Origin: Sellimonas sp963559135
GTDB lineage: Bacteria > Bacillota > Clostridia > Lachnospirales > Lachnospiraceae
Assembly (NCBI GenBank): GCA_963559135.1
Contig: CAUWJP010000023.1
Span: 1-52,921, forward strand
Reading direction: 5' to 3'
DNA length: 52,921 bases
Position 1 is the first letter of the stretch. Every line of letters begins with the position of its first letter. The position numbers were made by a program, and so were the translations under genes. Of the stretch, positions 1 through 8,530 are shown in pieces. The notes under the pieces are model-generated. The model searched no databases and was not told the origin of the DNA. It was given only the letters and a program-made list of their open reading frames with translations.

Positions 1-90
1 TATCGGCATTTACCAACTTATGAAAAGATAATCAGAAATTTAGTAAGTTTTTTTGAAAAAAATAAAAAAGAAAAAGGAAATCAACATCTT

Positions 91-98
91 TTGTCGAA
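91..98 (+). promoter_or_regulatory. Possible Spo0A box upstream of dnaG
   Basis: TTGTCGAA contains a full match to the 0A box core TGTCGAA. It lies about 50 bases before the chosen dnaG start, next to an AT run TATATATAT. In spore formers Spo0A controls many transition-phase genes, so control of dnaG-rpoD would be plausible. A 7-base match can occur by chance, and I see no second box or clear -35 element beside it. Confidence 0.3.
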
Positions 99-146
99 TA
101 TATATATTGTAGGAGAATGTACACAGGCAAGAAGGAAGGGAAAGAC

Positions 147-1919
147 GTGTATTATTCAGAAGACGTGATAGAAGAAGTAAGAATGAAAAACGACATCATA
201 GACGTAATTTCTTCTTACGTAAGACTGCAGAAAAAAGGAAATTCTTATTTTGGACTTTGTCCGTTTCATAATGAAAAATCCCCATCCTTTTCCGTCAGCC
301 GGGACAAACAGATGTATTATTGCTTTGGCTGCGGGGCAGGAGGAAATGTGTTTACATTCTTGATGGAGTATGAGCACTATTCGTTTACGGAGGCACTCCG
401 CTATCTTGCGGACAGAGCGGGAGTGGAGCTGCCGAAAGAGCAGTACTCCAAAGAGGCAAAAGAAAGAGCAGATTTAAGAGAGACGCTTCTTGCGATCAAC
501 AAGCTGGCAGCGAAATATTATTTTGCCCAGCTGAAGTCGGAGAAGGGCAGACAGGCCTATCAGTATTTGACTGACAGAGAACTGACAGAGGATACAATTG
601 TACACTTCGGGCTCGGATATGCGACCAAATACAGTGATGATCTGAGTAAATACCTGAAGATGAAGGGGTATTCGGACGAGCTGATTGTGCAGTCCGGGCT
701 TGCAAGTGTTGATGAGAAGTATGGGATTCATGATAAGTTCTGGAACAGGGTTATGTTTCCGATCATGGATGCCAATAGCCGTGTCATCGGATTCGGAGGC
801 CGTGTCATGGGTGATGGCAAACCGAAATACCTGAATTCTCCGGAGACGCCGATTTTTGACAAAAGCAGAAATCTTTATGGGCTGAACCGTGCAAGAAGTT
901 CCAGAAAGCCGTACTTTCTGCTTTGCGAAGGATATATGGATGTGATTGCGCTCCATCAGGCAGGCTTTACTAATGCGGTAGCATCCCTTGGAACCGCATT
1001 TACACCTGGACATGCATCGTTGATCAAACGATATGTTCAGGAAGTATATCTGACTTATGACAGCGATGAAGCAGGAACGAAGGCGGCCCTCAGGGCAATG
1101 CCGATTCTGAAAGATGCCGGTATTACGGCAAAGGTTATACGCATGGACCCTTATAAGGATCCTGATGAGTTTATCAAAAATCTGGGCGCGGAGGCCTTTG
1201 AGGAGCGGATCAGCAAGGCCCGGAACGGATTTATGTACAGTCTGGAAGTGCTGGAACGCCAGTACGATATGAATTCTCCGGAAGGAAAGACCGGCTTCAT
1301 GAAAGAGGTGGCGGCACGGCTTGGAGAATTTGAAGAGCAGATCGAGAGGGATAATTACACCGAGGCGGTAGCCCGGGTATATAGAGTTTCCTTCGAGGAT
1401 CTAAAAAAGCTGGTGGCAAAGACTGCCATAGAAAAGGGACTGGCCGCACCTGCCAAAAGACCGAAGCAGACCGCGGCGGCCAAGGAGAAGGAAGACGGGA
1501 ATCTGAAGTCACAGAAGATCCTGCTGACCTGGATGATTGAAGATATGACGGTATTTTCCCAGGTGAAGACATACATCACACCAGATGATTTTACCGGAAG
1601 CCTTTATAAGGAAGTGGCCTCGCTGCTTTATGAGCAGTATGAAGAGGGAGATCTCAATCCTGCCCGGATTCTGAATCACTTTACGGATGAGGAGGAGCAC
1701 AGGGAGGCAGCGTCACTGTTTCACACAAAGATTCGCGAGCTCTCCACGAAAGAGGAGCAGGAGAAGGCTCTCAAAGAGACGGTAATCAAGGTGAAAAATC
1801 ATAGTATCGAAGAAGCGGGAAGAGCTCTGGATCCGACGGATATCAAAGGGCTTCAGAAGCTCATGGAAGCCAAAAAGGATCTGCAGAAACTGTATCAGAT
1901 GCAGATATCCATAAAATAA
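147..1919 (+). CDS. dnaG: DNA primase DnaG
   Basis: DNA primase makes the RNA primers for lagging-strand and fork-restart synthesis and docks on the DnaB helicase. The N-terminal CHC2 zinc-binding domain shows C38, H41, C59 and C62. The Toprim catalytic core has E261 in EGYMD and D305/D307 in YDSDEAG. A longer C-terminal region would hold the helicase-binding domain. I chose the GTG start at 147 (protein 590 aa, starting MYYSEDVIEE) because AAGGAAGGG sits six bases upstream and family members begin like this. An in-frame ATG at 117 has its AGGAGA directly abutting it. rpoD follows after about 36 bases, the classical dnaG-rpoD macromolecular-synthesis arrangement. Confidence 0.95.
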   Translation: MYYSEDVIEEVRMKNDIIDVISSYVRLQKKGNSYFGLCPFHNEKSPSFSVSRDKQMYYCFGCGAGGNVFTFLMEYEHYSFTEALRYLADRAGVELPKEQYSKEAKERADLRETLLAINKLAAKYYFAQLKSEKGRQAYQYLTDRELTEDTIVHFGLGYATKYSDDLSKYLKMKGYSDELIVQSGLASVDEKYGIHDKFWNRVMFPIMDANSRVIGFGGRVMGDGKPKYLNSPETPIFDKSRNLYGLNRARSSRKPYFLLCEGYMDVIALHQAGFTNAVASLGTAFTPGHASLIKRYVQEVYLTYDSDEAGTKAALRAMPILKDAGITAKVIRMDPYKDPDEFIKNLGAEAFEERISKARNGFMYSLEVLERQYDMNSPEGKTGFMKEVAARLGEFEEQIERDNYTEAVARVYRVSFEDLKKLVAKTAIEKGLAAPAKRPKQTAAAKEKEDGNLKSQKILLTWMIEDMTVFSQVKTYITPDDFTGSLYKEVASLLYEQYEEGDLNPARILNHFTDEEEHREAASLFHTKIRELSTKEEQEKALKETVIKVKNHSIEEAGRALDPTDIKGLQKLMEAKKDLQKLYQMQISIK

Positions 1920-1955
1920 AAAGATAGAACAAGCGATGAGAGGATGGACAAAAGC

Positions 1956-3074
1956 ATGGAAGAAAACGTAGCAAAATTTGAGGAAAAGCTGAAAGAGCTG
2001 GTCGAACTTGGAAAAAAGAAAAAGAAAGTTCTGGAAATTCAGGAGATCAGTGATTTTCTGGCGGATCTGGAATTATCTTCAGAGCAGCTGGAAAAGGTAT
2101 ATGAGTATCTGGAGGCAATGAATATCGATGTGCTGCGTATTGGAAGTGATGATGACCTGGACGCAGATATAGACGATCTGATTCTTGCAGAAGAAGAGGA
2201 AGAAGTCGATATGGAAAAGATCGATCTGTCTGTGCCGGACGGGATCAGCATTGAGGATCCGGTGCGTATGTACTTGAAAGAGATCGGCAAGGTGCCGCTT
2301 TTGAGTGCAGAAGAAGAGATTGATCTTGCCAAAAGAATGGCGGAAGGAGACGAGAGCGCAAAAAAAAGACTGGCAGAGGCAAATCTCCGTCTTGTAGTCA
2401 GTATTGCAAAGCGTTATGTCGGACGGGGAATGCTTTTTCTGGATCTGATCCAGGAGGGAAATCTGGGGCTGATCAAGGCGGTCGAAAAGTTCGATTATCA
2501 GAAAGGATTTAAGTTCAGTACCTATGCGACATGGTGGATCCGCCAGGCGATTACGAGAGCGATTGCAGACCAGGCCAGAACGATCCGTATTCCTGTTCAT
2601 ATGGTGGAGACGATTAACAAGCTGATTCGGGTATCCAGACAGCTTCTTCAGGAACTGGGAAGAGAGCCGCTTCCGGAAGAAATCGCAAAAGAGCTGGATA
2701 TGCCTGTGGATCGTGTCAGAGAGATTCTGAAGATTTCACAGGAACCGGTTTCTCTCGAGACGCCGATCGGAGAAGAGGAAGATAGTCATCTTGGCGACTT
2801 TATTCAGGATGATAATGTGCCGGTTCCGGCGGAAGCAGCCGCAGCAACGCTGTTAAAAGAACAGCTAAATGAAGTGCTGGATACATTGACAGACAGAGAA
2901 CAGAAGGTCTTAAGACTGCGTTTTGGAATGAACGACGGACGGGCAAGGACGCTGGAAGAAGTTGGTAAAGAGTTTGATGTCACAAGAGAACGTATCCGTC
3001 AGATCGAGGCCAAGGCATTGAGAAAACTGCGCCATCCAAGTCGCAGCCGTAAGTTAAGAGACTATCTGGATTAG
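1956..3074 (+). CDS. rpoD: Principal sigma factor RpoD (SigA)
   Basis: This is the housekeeping sigma-70 factor that directs RNA polymerase to TTGACA/TATAAT promoters. Region 1.2 begins near DPVRMYLKEIG, regions 2.1-2.4 contain the core-binding and melting helices (ANLRLVVSIAKRY, FSTYATWWIRQAI), and region 4.2 carries the helix-turn-helix (TLEEVGKEFDVTRERIRQIE). The acidic N terminus stands in place of a long region 1.1, as is usual in Firmicutes. Two starts are possible. ATG 1944 has GAGAGG touching it, while ATG 1956 (372 aa, MEENVAKFEEK) gives that site workable spacing and is preferred. The gene lies directly after dnaG, and trmK follows nine bases after the stop. Confidence 0.96.
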   Translation: MEENVAKFEEKLKELVELGKKKKKVLEIQEISDFLADLELSSEQLEKVYEYLEAMNIDVLRIGSDDDLDADIDDLILAEEEEEVDMEKIDLSVPDGISIEDPVRMYLKEIGKVPLLSAEEEIDLAKRMAEGDESAKKRLAEANLRLVVSIAKRYVGRGMLFLDLIQEGNLGLIKAVEKFDYQKGFKFSTYATWWIRQAITRAIADQARTIRIPVHMVETINKLIRVSRQLLQELGREPLPEEIAKELDMPVDRVREILKISQEPVSLETPIGEEEDSHLGDFIQDDNVPVPAEAAAATLLKEQLNEVLDTLTDREQKVLRLRFGMNDGRARTLEEVGKEFDVTRERIRQIEAKALRKLRHPSRSRKLRDYLD

Positions 3075-3083
3075 GAGCAGGAC

Positions 3084-3788
3084 ATGGAATTATCAAAGAG
3101 ACTCCGGGCAGTTGCAGAACTGGTAACGTCCGGACGTAGAGTAGCAGATATCGGGACAGACCACGCATATGTCCCGATCTGGCTGGTGCTGAATGGACGG
3201 ATTCCATCTGCAATTGCGATGGATGTTAACGAAGGTCCTCTTCAGCGTGCCAGAGAACATATCAGAGAATATGGGCTTGAAGAGAAAATCGGGACAAGAA
3301 GATCAGATGGACTCAAAGAACTGAATGTCCAAGAAGCAGATAGTATGATCGCCGCCGGAATGGGTGGCACTCTTATTATGCAGATTCTGTCGGACTGTCC
3401 GGAGACGGTTGCTTCGCTGAAGGAATGTGTTTTGCAGCCGCAGTCGGAGATTGGGAAAGTCCGCCGGTTTCTGATTGAGAATGGATTTTCCATTGAGTGC
3501 GAGGATATGGTATATGAGGATGGAAAGTATTATCCTATGATGCGGGCTGTCCCGGGGAAGAAGGAGCATGTCCCGTATACGGAAGAGGAATATGAATATG
3601 GAAGATTTCTTCTGAAAGAGAAGAATCCGGTTCTCAATGCTTTCCTGAAACGTGAGATCCGGATACGGAAGAATATCCTGGAGAGCCTGAAAAAGAGTCA
3701 GGAGCCATCAGAAAGTTCCAGAATCCGAATTGTGGAGATCGAAAAAGAGATAGAACAGCTGCATGCAGCAGAAAACAGATACCGGTAA
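3084..3788 (+). CDS. trmK: tRNA (adenine-22-N1)-methyltransferase TrmK
   Basis: TrmK methylates N1 of adenine 22 in tRNAs using S-adenosylmethionine. The Rossmann-type SAM motif VADIGTDHAYVP (about residues 19-30) and the AMDVN loop after strand 2 are typical, and AAGMGG lies at the catalytic region. The C terminus is a charged coiled coil (about residues 190-230), as in this family. The 234-aa length is normal. TAGGAG, overlapping the rpoD stop, serves as ribosome-binding site. The following Nif3-family gene begins 13 bases after the stop. The rpoD-trmK-Nif3 order is widespread in Firmicutes. Confidence 0.9.
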   Translation: MELSKRLRAVAELVTSGRRVADIGTDHAYVPIWLVLNGRIPSAIAMDVNEGPLQRAREHIREYGLEEKIGTRRSDGLKELNVQEADSMIAAGMGGTLIMQILSDCPETVASLKECVLQPQSEIGKVRRFLIENGFSIECEDMVYEDGKYYPMMRAVPGKKEHVPYTEEEYEYGRFLLKEKNPVLNAFLKREIRIRKNILESLKKSQEPSESSRIRIVEIEKEIEQLHAAENRYR

Positions 3789-3801
3789 AAGGAGAGGCAA
3801 G

Positions 3802-4587
3802 ATGAAGGTAAAAGAAATCCGAAATATTTTGAGGGAGTCTGCCCCGGAGGATTATGCGCTTGACTGGGATAATAGCGGCCTCATACTCGGGAGAGAAGAA
3901 AAGGAAGTCAGAAAAATCCTGATTACGGTGGATGTGGATGATGTTGCCGTGGAAAAAGCACTGGAAATCAAGGCAGATATGATCCTTTCCCATCATCCGC
4001 TTTTGTTTCAGGCGGTGAAGCGGATTACGGATGAAGAGTTTATTGGGAAACGGCTTTTAAAGATGATACAGGCAGATGTGGCATATTATGCCATGCACAC
4101 AAACTATGATGTCTGCAGGATGGGGATGCTTGCGGCGGAAAAGATCGGACTGAAAGAAGTCAGTCCGCTTGAGGAGACCGGAGAGTGGCAGGGTACTCCG
4201 TGTGGAATCGGTGTGGCCGGGACCTTAGAGGAGCCAGAAAGCCTTTTTGAATTTGCGGCGGGGATCAAAAAATGTTTCGGTCTGGAAGAGCTACGGTGTT
4301 TTGGTGCAGACAGACCGGTTAAAACAGTGGCAGTTTGTCCGGGATCAGGCGGAAGCGTGGTGCAGGAGGCACTTCTGAAGGGGGCGGATGTATTCCTGAG
4401 TGGAGATATCGGCCATCATACCGGAATTGATGCCGATGCCCAGGGAATGGCAGTGCTTGATGCGGGACATTATGGCCTGGAATATCTGTTTATGGACGAT
4501 ATGAAAAAGTATCTGGATGAAAAGACAGAAGGCAGGATCGAACTGGTTACCATGCCGAAGCGTCTACCATATTTCGTGATTTTATAA
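3802..4587 (+). CDS. Nif3-like dinuclear metal centre protein
   Basis: This belongs to the Nif3/YqfO (DUF34) family, whose members form hexamers with a two-metal site and have been annotated as GTP cyclohydrolase type I-like proteins; their cellular role is not settled. Metal-ligand motifs visible are LSHHPLLF near residue 65, the HTNYD motif near 97, and GDIGHH in the C-terminal half. The 261-aa form lacks the inserted PII-like domain of longer members. ATG 3802 was chosen because AAAGGAGAGG precedes it; the longer open frame from 3763 would run into trmK. Confidence 0.85.
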   Translation: MKVKEIRNILRESAPEDYALDWDNSGLILGREEKEVRKILITVDVDDVAVEKALEIKADMILSHHPLLFQAVKRITDEEFIGKRLLKMIQADVAYYAMHTNYDVCRMGMLAAEKIGLKEVSPLEETGEWQGTPCGIGVAGTLEEPESLFEFAAGIKKCFGLEELRCFGADRPVKTVAVCPGSGGSVVQEALLKGADVFLSGDIGHHTGIDADAQGMAVLDAGHYGLEYLFMDDMKKYLDEKTEGRIELVTMPKRLPYFVIL

Positions 4588-4609
4588 AGACTGGAAAGAA
4601 GGTGTTAGT

Positions 4610-6280
4610 TTGCACGATGTACAGTATACGGTTACATTTGAGAATGGAGAAACGAAGCTGTATCCGAAAGGAATTACCTTTCTTGAGATCGCAAAAGACA
4701 GGCAGGAAGACTTCAAAAATGATATTGTCCTTGTGATTCAGGACGGAAAGCTGAAAGAACTGTACAAAACGCTTCAGAAAGACTGCACGATCAGACTGAT
4801 TACAACGGGGGAGGACATTGGGTATAAGACTTACAAAAGAAGTATGAGCTTGATGCTTGTGAAGGCAGTCTATGATACGGCTGGACATGACAAGATCCGG
4901 AAAGTACGTATTCATTACTCGGTGGATCAGGGATATTACTGCACGATTGACGGGGATATCTGCTTGGATGAGGCATTTTTAATCCGTGTCAAAGATACGA
5001 TGCAAAAGATCGTAGAGGCCGATCTCCCGATTGAAAAGCGGAACATCCATACGGATGAAGCGACAGAACTGTTTCATAAATATGGCATGTATGATAAGGA
5101 GGAGCTGTTCAAATACCGGAGAAGTTCCAGGGTCAACCTGTACCGGATGGGAGCTTTCGAGGACTATAACTACGGTTATATGGTGCCGTCCACAGGATAC
5201 CTGAAGTATTTTAAGCTTTATCTGTACGACCAAGGATTTGTGATCCAGATGCCGAAGATGTCAGATCCGAAAACAGTTCCGCCTCTGAAAGTAAGAGAAA
5301 AGCTATTTCAGGTGCAGAAAGAATCCATGAAATGGGGAGATCTTTTGGATATTGAGACCGTTGGCGACCTGAACCGCGAAATTGTACGGGAAGGGGCTCA
5401 GAACATGGTGCTGGTACAGGAAGCTCAGCAGGAAAAGAAAATCGCTGAGATTGCGGAACAGATCGCAAAAAGAGGCGATGTGAAGTTTGTACTTGTGGCA
5501 GGACCGTCTTCTTCAGGAAAGACGACTTTTTCGCACAGACTGTCCGTACAGCTCAGGGTAAACGGCCTGCGGCCACATCCTCTTACAGTTGACAACTATT
5601 TTGTCAACCGGGAGCATACTCCAAAGGACGAGAAGGGAAACTATGACTTTGAGTGCCTGGAAGCGATTGATGTGGAACAGTTTAACGAAGATCTGAAGCG
5701 CCTGCTTCATGGCGAAGAGGTGGAAATCCCGACCTTTGATTTTATCACAGGACAGCGGAAGTACGAAGGGAAAAAGCTGAAAATGGAGAGTAAAGATATT
5801 CTTGTGATCGAGGGAATCCATTGTCTGAATCCAGAGCTTACAAAATCTCTTCCGAATGAGCGGAAATTTAAAATTTATATCAGTGCGCTGACACAGCTCA
5901 ATGTAGATGAACATAACCGGATTCCAACCACAGATGGAAGGCTGATTCGACGGATTGTACGCGATGCGAGGACACGCGGTACTTCCGCGGCAAAGACGAT
6001 TGCTATGTGGTATTCGGTTAGACGAGGGGAAGAGCGGAACATCTTTCCGTTCCAGGAGGAGGCGGATATCATGTTTAACTCGGCCCTGATTTACGAACTG
6101 GCGGTACTAAAACAGTATGTAGAGCCGCTGTTATTCCAGATTACACCAGAGATGGAAGAATTCCATGAAGCCAAGCGGCTTTTGAAGTTTCTGGATTATT
6201 TTCTTGGGATCGGTACGGAGCGGATTCCGGCAAACTCCCTTTTGAGGGAGTTTATCGGCGGAGGGTGCTATGATCTTTAG
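4610..6280 (+). CDS. TGS domain-uridine kinase fusion protein
   Basis: This 556-aa protein joins an N-terminal half resembling the TGS and editing-type domains of threonyl-tRNA synthetase (about residues 1-220) to a C-terminal uridine kinase-like P-loop domain. The Walker A motif is GPSSSGKTT near residue 300, followed by DNYF and the IEGIHCLN segment typical of the kinase fold. It is usually annotated as nucleoside or uridine kinase; the true substrate is unproven. The start is TTG 4610, served by AAGAAGGTG, since no in-frame ATG lies nearby. The stop overlaps the convergent rluA-family gene by four bases, and its likely terminator lies at 6382-6415. Confidence 0.85.
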   Translation: MHDVQYTVTFENGETKLYPKGITFLEIAKDRQEDFKNDIVLVIQDGKLKELYKTLQKDCTIRLITTGEDIGYKTYKRSMSLMLVKAVYDTAGHDKIRKVRIHYSVDQGYYCTIDGDICLDEAFLIRVKDTMQKIVEADLPIEKRNIHTDEATELFHKYGMYDKEELFKYRRSSRVNLYRMGAFEDYNYGYMVPSTGYLKYFKLYLYDQGFVIQMPKMSDPKTVPPLKVREKLFQVQKESMKWGDLLDIETVGDLNREIVREGAQNMVLVQEAQQEKKIAEIAEQIAKRGDVKFVLVAGPSSSGKTTFSHRLSVQLRVNGLRPHPLTVDNYFVNREHTPKDEKGNYDFECLEAIDVEQFNEDLKRLLHGEEVEIPTFDFITGQRKYEGKKLKMESKDILVIEGIHCLNPELTKSLPNERKFKIYISALTQLNVDEHNRIPTTDGRLIRRIVRDARTRGTSAAKTIAMWYSVRRGEERNIFPFQEEADIMFNSALIYELAVLKQYVEPLLFQITPEMEEFHEAKRLLKFLDYFLGIGTERIPANSLLREFIGGGCYDL

Positions 6281-7191
6281 AGGGCATCTATTGCAACAGA
6301 TGGGAAGAAAGAACGCATATCATCTGGCAGCGGGGCAGTAAAGGAAAGAGGCTGTCCTGTGACAGGATGAAGAAAAGAGAGACGGCAGGAGTGAAGCGCC
6401 TGCCGTTTTATTTTTGTATAATCCGGACAGTAAAGAAAGTCACCTGGTAGGGGATGACCCAGATACTTCATGTGGACGCGGATCTGATGGGTACGCCCTG
6501 TGTCGAGGTGGAGCCGGACAAGGGAATAGCCATCTTCGGAGTAGAGACGTTCATAATGGGTTCGGGCCGGTTCCCCATGTGTAAAGTCCACCTGGCGCTC
6601 GATAGTGGAGCCTTCTTTGCGTCCAATCGGAGCATCGATGATCCCGGAAACATCTGGAATGCCTGTTACAACTGCAAGATACTCCCGTTTAATCTGGCGG
6701 GAGGAGACCATCCGGGAAAGGAGAGCGGCACTGTAGGCATGTTTGGCCAGAATGAGAAGTCCGGTTGTATCCCGGTCCAGACGGTTAATGCAGTGGTACA
6801 CAAAAGGCTCCCCCTTTTCTTTAAAATACCATGCAGCCGCATTGGCAAGGGTATTTTCGTAATTTCCCTGAGAGGGGTGAATCGGCATGTCTGCCGGCTT
6901 GTTCACGATGAGAAGATCCTCGTCCTCGTATACGACCGGAAATGGGAGCGGGTGCGGGACAATATGATCGGAGGAACTGTCTTCAACAATCCGTACCTGG
7001 AGGCAGTCACCCGGCAGGAGTGGATCATGTACTCTTGCCCAGACGCCGTTTTTCAAAATTCCCTCAGGTGTTTTTTTGAGAGAGACGATAACGGCATGAG
7101 AATATCCCCGGCTTTTCAGAAAGTTTTGGACGGTAAGAGGTGAGGCAGTACCGTTCGTTTCTTGTATGATATAGGTCAGTTCTCTTTTCAT
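6277..7191 (-). CDS. RluA-family 23S/tRNA pseudouridine synthase
   Basis: RluA-family enzymes isomerise specific uridines of rRNA or tRNA. The catalytic motif HCINRLDRDTTG, with the active-site Asp, is near residue 140, followed by the family motifs REYLAVV and GRTHQIRVH. The N terminus (about residues 1-70) is S4-like and could bind RNA. The target uridine cannot be deduced, since RluC/RluD/YlyB-type members look alike. It lies 33 bases downstream of aroC on the same strand and probably shares its transcript. Its ribosome-binding site is inside the palindrome AAAGGAATTCCTTT at 7192-7205. Confidence 0.88.
   Translation of the reverse strand: MKRELTYIIQETNGTASPLTVQNFLKSRGYSHAVIVSLKKTPEGILKNGVWARVHDPLLPGDCLQVRIVEDSSSDHIVPHPLPFPVVYEDEDLLIVNKPADMPIHPSQGNYENTLANAAAWYFKEKGEPFVYHCINRLDRDTTGLLILAKHAYSAALLSRMVSSRQIKREYLAVVTGIPDVSGIIDAPIGRKEGSTIERQVDFTHGEPARTHYERLYSEDGYSLVRLHLDTGRTHQIRVHMKYLGHPLPGDFLYCPDYTKIKRQALHSCRLSFLHPVTGQPLSFTAPLPDDMRSFFPSVAIDAL
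6382..6415 (+). terminator. Rho-independent terminator inside the rluA-family gene
   Basis: ACGGCAGG (6382-6389) and CCTGCCGT (6399-6406) form a perfect 8-bp stem, followed by TTTATTTTTG. It faces the plus strand, about 100 bases after the uridine kinase stop, yet lies in the coding sequence of the opposing rluA-family gene. It would end the dnaG-to-kinase transcript after a short antisense overlap. Confidence 0.7.
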
Positions 7192-7224
7192 AAAGGAATT
7201 CCTTTCTCTCGTTTGATCGTAAAA

Positions 7225-8322
7225 TTACCGGTAAATACGGAGAAGATGATCCATGGAGGCGCTCATATTCCGGAGCAGCAGATCCACGGTTGTAAGAGCT
7301 GCCATGGACTCCACAACGACAACAGCCCGTGGAACGATGATAGGGTCATGTCTTCCTTTAACAGAAATGTTAACCTCTTGCATAGAGGAGTTAACCGTCT
7401 GCTGGAGAGAAGAAATGGATGGAGTCGGCTTGATGGCCGCACGGAAAATGACAGTGCTTCCGTCACTCATTCCTCCAAGCGTTCCTCCGGAGTGGTTTGT
7501 TTTCTTGTCAATCTGCCCGTTTTTCAGGTAGAACGAATCGTTGTTTATGGAACCGGTTGAACGGGCGGCTTCAAATCCATCACCGATTTCAAATCCTTTG
7601 ACTGCCCCGATGGAAAGAACTGCATGGGCAAGGAGAGCGTCAAACTTGTCGAAGACCGGTTCGCCGATGCCGGCAGGAAGTCCCGAAATCTGACATTCGA
7701 TAATACCCCCTGCGGAATCCTGTTTTTCCATACAGGTTTTCAGATATTCTTCAGCCTTTTTAGAGTAGCCCAGATGAGGCATACACAGCGGACTGTTTTT
7801 GAGAACAGAAAAATCGTATTCATCGGCAGGAATGGTGTATGGACCAATTGCTTTTGTATAGGCCTGCACGTGAATACCGAGATGTTTTAAAAGGAGAGAA
7901 GCGATGGCGCCTGCTGCGACCCGTCCGATTGTTTCCCTTCCGGAGGAGCGACCGCCGCCCCGGTAATCCCGGAAACCATACTTTGCATCGAAGGTATAAT
8001 CGGCATGGCCAGGCCGGTAGCAGTCTTTGATCTGGGAATAATCGTGAGAACGCTGATCCTGATTCCGTACGAGAAGCGAGATCGGAGTACCGGTGGTCTT
8101 TCCCTCGAATACACCGGAGAGAATTTCCACTTCATCAGTCTCTTTACGCATGGTGGAATAAGCATTCTGTCCCGGTTTTCTTCGGTTTAAGAAGGCTTGA
8201 ATATCGGCAGAGGAGAGCGCAAGACCGGCCGGACAGCCGTCTATCACGACACCGATACCGGCTCCGTGGGATTCTCCCCATGTTGTAATCTGAAAAAGAG
8301 TTCCAAAAGATGATCCTGCCAT
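7225..8322 (-). CDS. aroC: Chorismate synthase
   Basis: Chorismate synthase uses reduced FMN to convert 5-enolpyruvylshikimate 3-phosphate to chorismate, the last step of the shikimate pathway. The signature GESHGAGIGVVIDGCPAG is at the N terminus. The RPGHADYTF and FRDYRGGGRSSGRET motifs around residues 100-130 bind FMN and substrate, and GTLGGMSDG lies in the C-terminal half. At 365 aa the length is standard. ATG at 8322 is chosen because GGAGGTATCAC precedes it; an upstream in-frame extension has no such site. It is separated from aroF and aroB (19.7-21.8 kb) but belongs to the same pathway, and pheA at 33.7 kb uses its product. Confidence 0.95.
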   Translation of the reverse strand: MAGSSFGTLFQITTWGESHGAGIGVVIDGCPAGLALSSADIQAFLNRRKPGQNAYSTMRKETDEVEILSGVFEGKTTGTPISLLVRNQDQRSHDYSQIKDCYRPGHADYTFDAKYGFRDYRGGGRSSGRETIGRVAAGAIASLLLKHLGIHVQAYTKAIGPYTIPADEYDFSVLKNSPLCMPHLGYSKKAEEYLKTCMEKQDSAGGIIECQISGLPAGIGEPVFDKFDALLAHAVLSIGAVKGFEIGDGFEAARSTGSINNDSFYLKNGQIDKKTNHSGGTLGGMSDGSTVIFRAAIKPTPSISSLQQTVNSSMQEVNISVKGRHDPIIVPRAVVVVESMAALTTVDLLLRNMSASMDHLLRIYR

Positions 8323-8368
8323 AGTGATACCTCCAAATATACAAAATAATCTGAATAAACTTCTATCT

Positions 8369-8397
8369 ATTATATAGAAGCAACGAAAAAACTGCAA
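8369..8397 (-). promoter_or_regulatory. Sigma-A promoter of aroC
   Basis: Read on the minus strand, TTGCAG and TATAAT are separated by 17 bases and lie about 45 bases upstream of the aroC start. The -10 box is perfect. Confidence 0.6.
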
Positions 8398-8530
8398 TCG
8401 AAATTTGCGGAAAAACGCCGAAAAGTAAGTAGGATATCCGACAAGATTCAACAAATTTTCACTGTACTTTTCTACATAGACATATTATAATAGCGATGTA
8501 TAAGGTAAAATAGTAAGGGGTAGATATGGA

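Noticed and set aside
1..168. Open frame from the window edge to a TGA overlapping the dnaG start
   Set aside because: It is open for 56 codons, but the base composition is A-rich, the codons (TTA, CCA, ACT) differ from neighbouring genes and I recognise no protein end in it. A partial upstream gene is possible but not supported.
6454..7143. Plus-strand frame (229 codons) opposite the rluA-family gene
   Set aside because: The minus-strand product has catalytic pseudouridine synthase motifs; the plus-strand product has none.
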